From NCBI GenBank assembly GCA_002436065.1, contig DIXP01000033.1, positions 1-46,138 on the forward strand: a DNA stretch of 46,138 nucleotides, in the 5' to 3' direction. Made by a program: the position numbers and the translations under genes. A model generated the notes under the pieces. The model ran no database searches. It had not been told where the DNA came from and saw only the letters and a program-made list of their open reading frames with translations. Source of the stretch: Chloroflexi bacterium UBA6077. GTDB lineage: Bacteria > Chloroflexota > UBA6077. Numbering within the stretch: position 1 is the first letter of the stretch; each line of letters starts with the position of its first letter. Below, in pieces: positions 39,589 through 46,138 of the stretch.

Positions 39589-40104
39589 TCATCCGAAGTT
39601 GCGGCTGCCACTGCTAACGAGCAGCCCCTCCTGCAACTCGACGGGCACTAGTCGATTCACCAAGTGCAGCAGGACACGAGAGCGGCCGGAGGCGGAAAGG
39701 CGCCGGTCGAAAGCAGCCTCGAGACCCTGAAAGGGACCGCCGAGAATCCGCACCTGCTCCCCAGGCTTGAAGCGGCTACGTTGGTGGCACTCCTCCTCGT
39801 ACTGGACGCGGAGTCGCATCGTCTCCACCAGGTCAGAGGACACCGGTACCGGCCTCCCCTCGGTACTGAGGGCGTAGGCGACGCCAGGAAGGGAGCGCAC
39901 CTCCACCCACTGGACCGAGGGGATCTCCACGTGGCAGAAGAGGTAGCCGGGAAAGAGCGGCTCCGTGCGCTGCCTGTTGCGATGGGACCGGATGAGGGGA
40001 AGGTAGGACTCCGCTCCCCGAAGGGTAAGCAGAGTCTCGACCTGTTTCTCCGCCCGCGGTCTGGTTTTGAGAACGTACCACAGCCTCTCATCCAGGAATG
40101 ACAT
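39589..40104 (-). CDS. RfaH-like NusG paralog (transcription antiterminator)
   Basis: 171 residues from the ATG at 40102-40104 (AAGGAG ten bases ahead); the longer frame adds non-conserved sequence. The NGN domain (about 5-100) contains LWYVLKTRPRAEKQVETLL and EPLFPGYLFCHVE, strikingly close to the EPLFPNYLF of RfaH. A linker leads to a KOW domain (about 110-165), KPGEQVRILGGPFQGLEAAF and SRVLLHLVNRLVPVELQEG. Specialised NusG paralogs bind paused RNA polymerase at a leader element and suppress termination in long polysaccharide operons. It is encoded at the head of this 30-kb gene run, downstream of an ops-type sequence. It is most likely the locus-specific antiterminator, not housekeeping NusG. 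Confidence 0.88.
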   Translation of the reverse strand: MSFLDERLWYVLKTRPRAEKQVETLLTLRGAESYLPLIRSHRNRQRTEPLFPGYLFCHVEIPSVQWVEVRSLPGVAYALSTEGRPVPVSSDLVETMRLRVQYEEECHQRSRFKPGEQVRILGGPFQGLEAAFDRRLSASGRSRVLLHLVNRLVPVELQEGLLVSSGSRNFG

Positions 40105-40204
40105 TGAGGGAAACTCCTTATCCGAACAAGCAAGAGGGATGAGAGATGCCCTTGGGGACACCCCAAACCTCGCTATCAGGGGCTCCGCCCCCACTAGTGG
40201 TCCG

Positions 40205-40338
40205 CCAAACTGGTTTCGATAGGCCGCCAGATGGCGGCCTATGCTGGGAGCGCGGGCGGCTCGCCCGCCAGTCCCTCGTGCGGGCGAGCCGCCCGCGCTC
40301 CCAGCAGGCGGCTTCGCCGCCTACCAAAACCAGTTTGG
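40205..40338. repeat. 134-bp nested inverted repeat in the leader of the NusG-like gene
   Basis: The outer arms are perfect 12-mers (CCAAACTGGTTT at 40205-40216 and AAACCAGTTTGG at 40327-40338). The centre is a perfect 25-bp inverted repeat (40244-40268 and 40280-40304, an arm starting CTGGGAGCGCGGGCGGCTCG) with an 11-base loop. Two smaller hairpins flank it (AGGCCGCCA-GA-TGGCGGCCT at 40221-40240 and GGCGGC-TTC-GCCGCC near 40306-40320). In RNA it would form a very stable multi-branched structure before the regulator start codon. It may be a MITE/REP-type element. Confidence 0.85.
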
Positions 40339-40386
40339 TCGAGTACTAAACACCGTCTCTCGATAGTGGGATCTATCCTCGGGGCA

Positions 40387-40398
40387 CACGCTACCGCC
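40387..40398 (-). promoter_or_regulatory. ops-like element (GGCGGTAGCGTG) in the leader of the RfaH-like gene
   Basis: The reverse strand reads AGGGCGGTAGCGTGTG at 40385-40400. GGCGGTAGCGTG is the operon polarity suppressor core recognised by RfaH in enterobacteria. It lies 282 bases upstream of the NusG-like start, on the coding strand of the locus and before the inverted repeat. Function in this organism is inference. Confidence 0.65.
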
Positions 40399-40582
40399 CT
40401 TTCGACACATCTCGGCTCTTCCGGACGTCTCTACGAAATGGTCAGCTATGGTTCTGTCGGTGTCGTGACTGGTCTGCCGCAAGGATTTGACTTCGCCGGG
40501 CCATTGGACCCGCGCTCCCCATCCATCAGGACGGTAGGCATCTGCTGAGCGTGGGCAAGGCCCCGGGGATATGGGTCTCTAT

Positions 40583-42238
40583 TTACCGCTCTCTCGCCTC
40601 TCCAACTGCCTTTGGCTCGGGAGGTACGGGGCGGTTCTCGCCATTGCCACCGGTCTGTTTATATCCATAGTGCTGGTAGTAGTAATAGTGATGATAGCCA
40701 GCGGTCCTACTGGTCAGCTTGTTGATCACAGCCCCCAGCAGCTTGTCCGCGTTGCCCGCTCGCTCCAGCGCCTGCCGAGTACGCGCCAGGGCACCCGCCC
40801 GGGTTCGGCCGGAGTCCACCACCACCACCACCCCGTCCACCGCAGAGGCCAGGATACCCGGGTCCGCCACCGGGAGGACCGGCGGGCTATCGAAGATGAC
40901 TACATCGGCTCTATCCCTTAGCCATCTCACCAAGGAGACCATCCGCGCGCTGCCGAGCAGCTCCCCAGGGTTGGGCGGCAGGGGACCCGAGGGCACGAAC
41001 TTAAGACTGGGCAGATTGGTTGGGCGGATCACCTCCTCCGGCGGCTTCTGTGCCAGGAGCAGCGCCGTGGTGAGCCCGACGTCATTCTTCTCTCCGAAGA
41101 GGCGGTGCAGCGTTGGCCGGCGCAGGTCGGCATCCACCACCACCACATTCATACCAGCATTAGCCATGGACTTGGCGAGGTTGAAGACCACTGTGGTCTT
41201 CCCCTCCCCCGGGCCTGTGCTGGTCACTAGGATCGCCTTACCTGGGTGGTTTAGGAGCGCGAACTGTAGGTTGGTGCGCAGCACCCGGAATGCCTCCATG
41301 ATGGGCGCGAGCGGCTTACCCTCCACGAGGGAGGAGAGCGAGCCAAGCTGCCCCTTCTCCAACCGCAGCACGAAGCCGAGCGTAGGCGCCCCCAACTGCT
41401 GCTCCACGTCTTCCGCGTCCTTTACCGTGTCGTCCAGGTATTCCAGCAGCAGTACCGCCCCCACGGCCAGCACCAGCCCAACTAGCGCCGCCATGGCGAC
41501 GTTCTGGGATGTCTTCGGCTTGGAGGGGAAGAGGGCGGGCTCCGCTGGCTCGGCTATGGAGACGCTGCTGTAGGCTTTGGACTCCGCGATCCGCATGTCG
41601 TGCTCGCTGCGAAGCAGCTGGGAGTAGGTGAGTTGGTGCTGGCTGAGTGTGTTCTGGAGCCGAGCGATCTCCGCCTCACGGGTCTCCGCAGGCCGGCCGT
41701 CGGGGGAGCTGCGTAGCTGATCCATCTGCTGGGAGACCATCTGGATGTCCCGCTCCAGCGCCGTGAGCTGCTCCCGCAGCGCATCCCGGGAGAGGATGGC
41801 CTGGCCCATTTGGACCTGCCGGTTCTCCTCGATAAATGCCTTGGCCACGGCGTTGGCGATGTCGGCGGCACGCTGGGGATTGGTGTCCTCCACTCTCAAC
41901 TCCAGCAGCATGGTGTCCCGCACCACCCGCACGTTGAGCTTCCCGTTCAGCTCCCCGGGACTGTAAGGCAGCGCCAGCTCCTGCAGCGCGCTATCGAGGA
42001 CGGGGCGCTTCCGGATCAGCTCGCCGTAGGTCTTGGTAAGCCGCTCGCTGGTGAGGACGTCGTTATAGGCGACCGTGCCGGGGGTCTGAGCCTGGCTCAC
42101 CAGTAGAGTGGTGGCCGACTCATAGACCGGGGCTGTGCTCTTGCTGACAGCGTAGGAGGTCCCCGCCGCCAGGACGGAGCCCAAGGCCATCAGCCACCAC
42201 CATCGCCATAGCAGTAGGGCATAACGACGAAGTTCCAC
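40583..42238 (-). CDS. Wzz/Wzc-type polysaccharide co-polymerase and bacterial tyrosine autokinase
   Basis: 551 residues from a GTG with GAGG seven bases ahead. Membrane segments at about 12-30 and 248-266 flank an extracytoplasmic Wzz domain with a coiled coil (about 150-215). The cytoplasmic kinase domain has Walker A TGPGEGKTT (341-349), Walker A' VVVVDADLRRPTLHRLFG (365-382) and Walker B VVIFDSPP (446-453). A C-terminal tyrosine cluster, YHHYYYYQHYGY (515-526), is the autophosphorylation tail. It controls chain length and export of the polysaccharide by cycles of oligomerisation and Tyr phosphorylation. No Wza-type outer-membrane exporter and no Wzb-type phosphatase is in the window. First gene of the minus-strand locus. 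Confidence 0.93.
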   Translation of the reverse strand: MELRRYALLLWRWWWLMALGSVLAAGTSYAVSKSTAPVYESATTLLVSQAQTPGTVAYNDVLTSERLTKTYGELIRKRPVLDSALQELALPYSPGELNGKLNVRVVRDTMLLELRVEDTNPQRAADIANAVAKAFIEENRQVQMGQAILSRDALREQLTALERDIQMVSQQMDQLRSSPDGRPAETREAEIARLQNTLSQHQLTYSQLLRSEHDMRIAESKAYSSVSIAEPAEPALFPSKPKTSQNVAMAALVGLVLAVGAVLLLEYLDDTVKDAEDVEQQLGAPTLGFVLRLEKGQLGSLSSLVEGKPLAPIMEAFRVLRTNLQFALLNHPGKAILVTSTGPGEGKTTVVFNLAKSMANAGMNVVVVDADLRRPTLHRLFGEKNDVGLTTALLLAQKPPEEVIRPTNLPSLKFVPSGPLPPNPGELLGSARMVSLVRWLRDRADVVIFDSPPVLPVADPGILASAVDGVVVVVDSGRTRAGALARTRQALERAGNADKLLGAVINKLTSRTAGYHHYYYYQHYGYKQTGGNGENRPVPPEPKAVGEARER

Positions 42239-42919
42239 GATCAGCCTCGCCCTTTCTCGCTAGCCTGTCTGGGCCAGGTCCCATTGCTGCATACTCCAGA
42301 TGAAGAGCCCCCAACGTGACCGTTGGATAGCGCCCCAGCAGATGAGTACATATCTGGTGTCAAGGAAAGCCTATTAGATGTCATCTCTGCGCTCATGACG
42401 CACCTTCCCGCAGCCGGTTTGCCGCGAATCCGACGGATTCGGCCCGGTTATGGAGACACTGAGGACTGATACGCGCGCTGAGTCCGATGGAATCTTCGGA
42501 AGCAACGGCCGGATAACGCGCAAAATGAGCTGTGTTCGCGCGCCATTTGTGTGGCTCGCATATAATGCACTTGCGTCGTCTTCACCCGAAGCCCCAGATG
42601 GCCAGACTCAGATACGCCGTGCGGCTATTAGTCCAGAAGCTCCTTTTCACCTTCTGAGACTGCGCCCAGCATCGGCCACATGGATCGACGGCTTACGCTT
42701 GGGGCTCCAAGCCGTGCGCACACCAATAGCAGCGGCAAGTAGTCGACCACGGTTTCGAAGCCCTAGCGTCGAGTCCATGGTGCGGCAAGGGCAACCATGC
42801 TTTACACTACGCCCTACACTCGGATGTCGCGGTGCGCCACGGACTTGACCGGTATGGAAAATTAAAACCGTGGCCGCAGGGGTTCGTACCGTAGCGCTCG
42901 AAGGAGGATTGGTCGGATC
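42239..42919. other. 681-bp divergent intergenic region upstream of the polysaccharide locus
   Basis: No gene is supported here. It should contain the promoter of the tyrosine kinase gene (minus strand) and that of the secreted protein (plus strand). A perfect TATAAT occurs at 42561-42566 on the plus strand, but no -35 box stands at the right spacing. Repeat copy C lies at 42588-42690. The plus-strand gene has a strong AAGGAGG at 42901-42907. Confidence 0.4.
42588..42690. repeat. Dispersed intergenic repeat, copy C
   Basis: The core reads GAAGCCCCAGATGGCCAGAC, then ATACGCCGTGCGGCTATTAG and a weaker match to copy B through CTGAGACTGCGCCCAGCA and GGCCACA. It lies about 350 bases upstream of the tyrosine kinase start and about 230 bases upstream of the divergent secreted protein gene. 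Confidence 0.6.
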
Positions 42920-44077
42920 ATGAGGATCAACTACACTCGGAAAAGCTTGATCGCCGGCATCGTGCTCGCCACCCTGCTCGGCTGCGCCCTGCTAGCGGGC
43001 CCGGCGGCCGCCCAATCGGCCTTCGAGTTCAAGCTTGGTTTCAAGGCCCTGGCAGAGCAAGTCCCTACCATCGTAGGCGAGCCCATGGAGAACGAGCACC
43101 ACAACCTGGAGAACGGCGACTCCCTCCAGCGGACCACCACCGGACTGATGGTCTGGCGCAAGGCGGACAACTGGACGGCCTTCACCGATGGCTCCAGAAG
43201 CTGGATCAACGGGCCCTTCGGGCTTCAGGTTCGGCCCAACGACCAGCGATTCAAGTGGGAGCCCGCGGTACCATCGCCGGACCCGACGCCGCTGGCTTCT
43301 ACTGCACCGTCCGCCTCGGTCCTCTCCAGCAAGATGATCGTCAGCTGGTACGGCAACCCTCACACCGGTTTGATGGGCGTACTGGGCCAGTTCGAGGGCG
43401 ATGATCTGGCGAGTCGGCTACAGAGGCAAGCCGACGCATACGCTCCATTGACAACGAAGAAGGTTCAGCCCGCCTACGAGCTGATCGCGGTCGTGGCTCA
43501 GGGCAGTCCCGGGGCGGATGGGCTGTGGCGACGCTGTGAAGGCGCCGAGGTGATCGACTCGATGCTGCAGCAAGCGAGAGCCCACGGATTCGCTCTGATC
43601 CTGGACGTCCAGGTCGGCCACAGCACCGTGCAAGATGAGCTGGCCTATCTGCGTCCCTGGCTCGAGCAGCCCGACGTCTACCTGGCCCTGGACCCCGAGT
43701 TCGACATGTGGCCCGGTCAGACGCCAGGCATAGAGCTCGGGCACTCGATGGCTTCGGAGGTGAACTACGCCATCGGGCTCCTCGACTCGATCATAGACGC
43801 CAAGGGGCTACCGCCGAAGGTGCTCATTGTCCACCAGTTCAGCCTCAGCATGCTGCCGGACAAAGAGAAAATCGGCCGGGGCTCGGCGGTGGATCTGGTG
43901 CTCGACATGGATGGGTTCGGGAATCAGGCGATAAAGTTGGACAGCTACGCGGCGGTGATGCAGCAGCCGCTCGAGTACGCGGGCGTGAAGATGTTCTACG
44001 ATCAGGACACGAACCTCTTCACTCCAGAGCAGGTAATGAGCATCGACCCGGTGCCATCGGTGGTCATCTACCAGTAG
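42920..44077 (+). CDS. Secreted protein with possible TIM-barrel (glycoside-hydrolase-like) domain
   Basis: 385 residues. A signal peptide (about 1-32, hydrophobic LIAGIVLATLLGCALLAG, cleavage after AAA) is followed by a domain (33-115) with NGDSLQRTTTGLMVWRKADN and FTDGSRSWINGPFGLQ, a module recurrent in secreted Chloroflexota and actinobacterial proteins. A Pro/Ser linker (about 116-135) leads to a second domain (about 138-385): KMIVSWYGNPHTGLMGVLGQ, YELIAVVAQGSPG, FALILDVQVGHSTV, VYLALDPEFDMWPG and VLIVHQFSLSML, whose strand-helix rhythm with acidic strand ends fits a TIM barrel. DPEFDM may hold catalytic acids. Substrate unknown; cell-wall or polysaccharide cleavage is plausible. Confidence 0.75.
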   Translation: MRINYTRKSLIAGIVLATLLGCALLAGPAAAQSAFEFKLGFKALAEQVPTIVGEPMENEHHNLENGDSLQRTTTGLMVWRKADNWTAFTDGSRSWINGPFGLQVRPNDQRFKWEPAVPSPDPTPLASTAPSASVLSSKMIVSWYGNPHTGLMGVLGQFEGDDLASRLQRQADAYAPLTTKKVQPAYELIAVVAQGSPGADGLWRRCEGAEVIDSMLQQARAHGFALILDVQVGHSTVQDELAYLRPWLEQPDVYLALDPEFDMWPGQTPGIELGHSMASEVNYAIGLLDSIIDAKGLPPKVLIVHQFSLSMLPDKEKIGRGSAVDLVLDMDGFGNQAIKLDSYAAVMQQPLEYAGVKMFYDQDTNLFTPEQVMSIDPVPSVVIYQ

Positions 44078-44154
44078 TGCCGGTTGCCGCCATGCCTAGC
44101 CTGTGGACAGCCAAGCTGTGCCCACCATTCTACCGCTGCTGCAGTTGGCACCCA

Positions 44155-46089
44155 TCAATTGAACCCTCCGCTGCCGCCACCACCGCCGCCACCTCCACCT
44201 CCGCTGCGACCGCCGCTACCGCTAGGGGCCATACTGCGGGACGCGCTGTTCAGCATGTCGACGAGTCCGTCGCTCAGACTCTGGAGGCTCTGCGCTCCAC
44301 CGTCGCTGAGCCCCTGAAGGCCACGCTCCGCACCGGCGAGGGCCTCCCCCGCTCCCCGCGAGGCGCCTCCCATTGGATGGATCACAGGCCCTCTACCCCA
44401 GCCCGGCGCGTGGTGACTTCCGTACCACCCGGGTGCGGGCGCGCCGGCCTCGGCGAATTTCTTTACCCACTCCTTCTCAGCGCCCAGGGCCACGGCATAG
44501 GGCAGATAAGGGTCGAAGCGATCCAGGCGCGAGGCTACCTCCTCCATCGGCTGGTGCTCCTTGAGGTAGCGGGCAAAGGCTCTCCACCGGGCGGCCTCCA
44601 GAGCCCCTTTGACGCTTCTCCTGGGCATCCCAACGGCCGCGACCATCTGGACCGCACCGAGCAGGCCCAATGCCACGAACGGCGCCCAGCCCAGCTCCAG
44701 CACGTCAACGAACTGGAAAGCGAAAATGGATATGCCGAATCCCACCCCCATCGCGATGCCACCGAGGATCAAGTAGCGATTGCGTACTGACTTGGGGTTG
44801 CCCTGAAACAGGCCCGCTCCGAGGACCTCCTTGTACAGCTGGTCCTGCACCTTGGGGATCAACTTCAGGAACCTCAGTCTCAAATCGTCGAACCGGACCG
44901 ATCGTGCCTCGGCGAAAAGATGGCTGAACACCAGCTGCTCGTAACTCCGCAAGCCGTCGGGCTCATCGCGCAGCTTCTCCAGCCGGAACTTCCGTTTGCC
45001 CCTGCCGCTGTCCGGCCCGTCCTCCTCGACTATCCGGAGCAGACCTCGCCTGGCCATATCGACCAGGGTAGCGACGACATCCTGGACGTCGGCCCTCTCA
45101 TCCACCAAGGTGCCGGCAACAGCAGGTGGTAGATCCCCGGGCGGCTCGGACAGTACTGTTGGTACCGTCCCCACCGCCGGATCCCTACCCCGCGAGTACC
45201 AGCGCAAGAAGATCCATACAGTCCCCAGCACCAGCATCAGCAGCGACGCCAGAGCCAGGAGGACGTTCAGCGGTGGTCGGACGGTATCCCGGAACCAGTC
45301 CCATCTATCGGCCCCGGCCTGCCAGGAGGGAGGCTGGCCCGCGATCAGGCCGTGGGGGAACTGCACGCGGACCTCCAGCCCCGTCTCCGCAGGCAGGCTC
45401 CGCGTCTCGAAGAGGACCGTGCGGGCGTCGACCAGCCTTCCCTGGACGCCGAGCTGCTCCGGATAGGAGGCCGTGTTCACCCTGTCGGGCGCCAAGTCGG
45501 CGGGGAAGCGCACCGTCACGCGGGACGATTCCACCGGCAGGGGCCGATCGGCGTAGACGGCCTTCCAGTAGAGCTGGTCGCCGCCCGGGTAGTAGCGAAG
45601 CCCCCCGACGACGCGATAGCGGACGGAGAAGGAACGAGGGGCATTGGCCGTGGGCGGAAACCACCAATCGATGCTCAGGTTGCCATCCTTGCTTTCCGCC
45701 TTGTAGCTGTTAGGGATCTCCTCGCCGGAGTCGCCGAGTTGCAGTGAGAACGTGGTGGTATCGCCATCGCGCTTTACCTGAAGCCCCGAGGCGGCGCCGG
45801 CCTGCTGGTACTGCACCCCCGGCTCCGAGACGGTGACCTCGGTGATCTGCTCGACGCGATCCATCGGAATGACCCGAAAGCCGTGCCGCGCGGACTGCGA
45901 GCCAAAGACGACCGTCTGGTTCTCGGTTACGACGAAGTCGCCGTTCTGCTGGAGGGCGATCTCCACGTCGAAGCGCTGGAAGTACGGGGGCTGCGGCGCA
46001 GCAGCAGCGGAGGAGGCGAGCAGGAGGAAGGACAACATCATTAGCTGGAGTACCACTAACTTCGGGATCGTTCTCAAGTGAGTCTTCAC
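44155..46089 (-). CDS. DUF2207-type membrane protein with glycine-rich C-terminus
   Basis: 644 residues from a GTG preceded by GGAGGGG. The signal peptide (about 1-31) is followed by an extracytoplasmic beta-rich domain (RFDVEIALQQNGDFVVTENQ, RHGFRVIPMDR, LYWKAVYADRPLPVESSRVT), the hallmark of DUF2207. A membrane span at about 272-296 (LLALASLLMLVLGTVWIFL) precedes a cytoplasmic region with a winged-helix-like segment (DVQDVVATLVDMARRGLLRI) and two further spans (about 435-480). The tail is almost pure Gly/Ser (SGGRSGGGGGGGGGGSGGFN), as in many DUF2207 proteins. Function unknown; convergent with the secreted protein. Confidence 0.85.
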   Translation of the reverse strand: MKTHLRTIPKLVVLQLMMLSFLLLASSAAAAPQPPYFQRFDVEIALQQNGDFVVTENQTVVFGSQSARHGFRVIPMDRVEQITEVTVSEPGVQYQQAGAASGLQVKRDGDTTTFSLQLGDSGEEIPNSYKAESKDGNLSIDWWFPPTANAPRSFSVRYRVVGGLRYYPGGDQLYWKAVYADRPLPVESSRVTVRFPADLAPDRVNTASYPEQLGVQGRLVDARTVLFETRSLPAETGLEVRVQFPHGLIAGQPPSWQAGADRWDWFRDTVRPPLNVLLALASLLMLVLGTVWIFLRWYSRGRDPAVGTVPTVLSEPPGDLPPAVAGTLVDERADVQDVVATLVDMARRGLLRIVEEDGPDSGRGKRKFRLEKLRDEPDGLRSYEQLVFSHLFAEARSVRFDDLRLRFLKLIPKVQDQLYKEVLGAGLFQGNPKSVRNRYLILGGIAMGVGFGISIFAFQFVDVLELGWAPFVALGLLGAVQMVAAVGMPRRSVKGALEAARWRAFARYLKEHQPMEEVASRLDRFDPYLPYAVALGAEKEWVKKFAEAGAPAPGWYGSHHAPGWGRGPVIHPMGGASRGAGEALAGAERGLQGLSDGGAQSLQSLSDGLVDMLNSASRSMAPSGSGGRSGGGGGGGGGGSGGFN

Positions 46090-46138
46090 CCCCTCCGAAT
46101 TGATGAACCCTGAACCTAACTCGGCAGAGCCGAAACCA

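Larger units (their letters stand above)
40105..40582 (-). promoter_or_regulatory. 478-bp leader region between the tyrosine kinase and the NusG-like gene
   Basis: This gap holds the ops-like element and the nested inverted repeat described separately. It probably contains a promoter for the downstream locus or a site where transcription from the kinase gene is regulated. No convincing -35/-10 pair was identified on the minus strand between 40400 and 40582. Confidence 0.5.

Noticed and set aside
42561..42566. Perfect TATAAT as a promoter for the secreted protein gene
   Set aside because: No -35-like hexamer at 16-18 bases upstream and the gene starts about 350 bases downstream; kept only as a note in the gap entry.
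44165..44222. GCC/CCA-rich low-complexity stretch as a possible tandem repeat
   Set aside because: It is explained by the glycine-rich tail encoded by the DUF2207 gene on the minus strand.
1..46138. CRISPR arrays, tRNA or rRNA genes
   Set aside because: No regularly spaced repeats and no cloverleaf or rRNA-like sequence were seen.

Overview
The window is a GC-rich bacterial chromosome segment dominated by a surface-polysaccharide locus. The organism is probably a Chloroflexota member (Anaerolineae or Thermomicrobia-like). This rests on the style of the secreted protein at 42920, the DUF2207 membrane protein, frequent GTG/TTG starts and general codon use; no marker gene fixes the taxonomy, so this is inference.

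Left part (1-7215), signalling and debris: a partial IS256-family transposase; a GAF/PAS histidine kinase followed by a decayed receiver domain; a single-domain response regulator; a divergent GvpL/GvpF-like gene; a NarL-type response regulator; a decayed glycoside-hydrolase-like pseudogene; and a PAS-GGDEF protein whose GGDEF motif is degenerate.

Main part (7262-42238), all on the minus strand and so transcribed right to left: about 35 kb of exopolysaccharide/O-antigen-type genes. It opens with a Wzz/Wzc-type tyrosine autokinase (40583-42238). Next comes a leader with an exact match to the 12-nt core of the ops element and a 134-bp nested inverted repeat, then an RfaH-like NusG paralog (39589-40104). 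Three DegT aminotransferases, two Gfo/Idh/MocA dehydrogenases, two hexapeptide N-acetyltransferases and an epimerase follow, a set that fits amino-sugar or amino-uronate synthesis of the WbpB/WbpE/WbpD type. A compact acyl module (LpxD-like N-acyltransferase, KAS III, acyl carrier protein and an unrecognised, possibly hotdog-fold protein) suggests that a sugar amine receives a dedicated acyl group. The rest encodes glycosyltransferases, two asparagine-synthase-like amidotransferases, a methyltransferase, a radical SAM enzyme, a Wzx-type flippase, three polytopic proteins (two Wzy/ligase-like), a TPR protein and the initiating sugar-phosphate transferase. Many neighbours overlap by four bases (GTGA, ATGA or TTGA), which indicates translational coupling.

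The locus carries several gene fossils: a truncated sugar transferase, the first codons of a lost glycosyltransferase ahead of KAS III, and a NusG-tail/aminotransferase fragment from a local duplication. They show repeated recombination.

Right part (42920-46089): a secreted protein with a possible TIM-barrel domain and a convergent DUF2207 membrane protein with a glycine-rich tail. No tRNA, rRNA or CRISPR array was seen.
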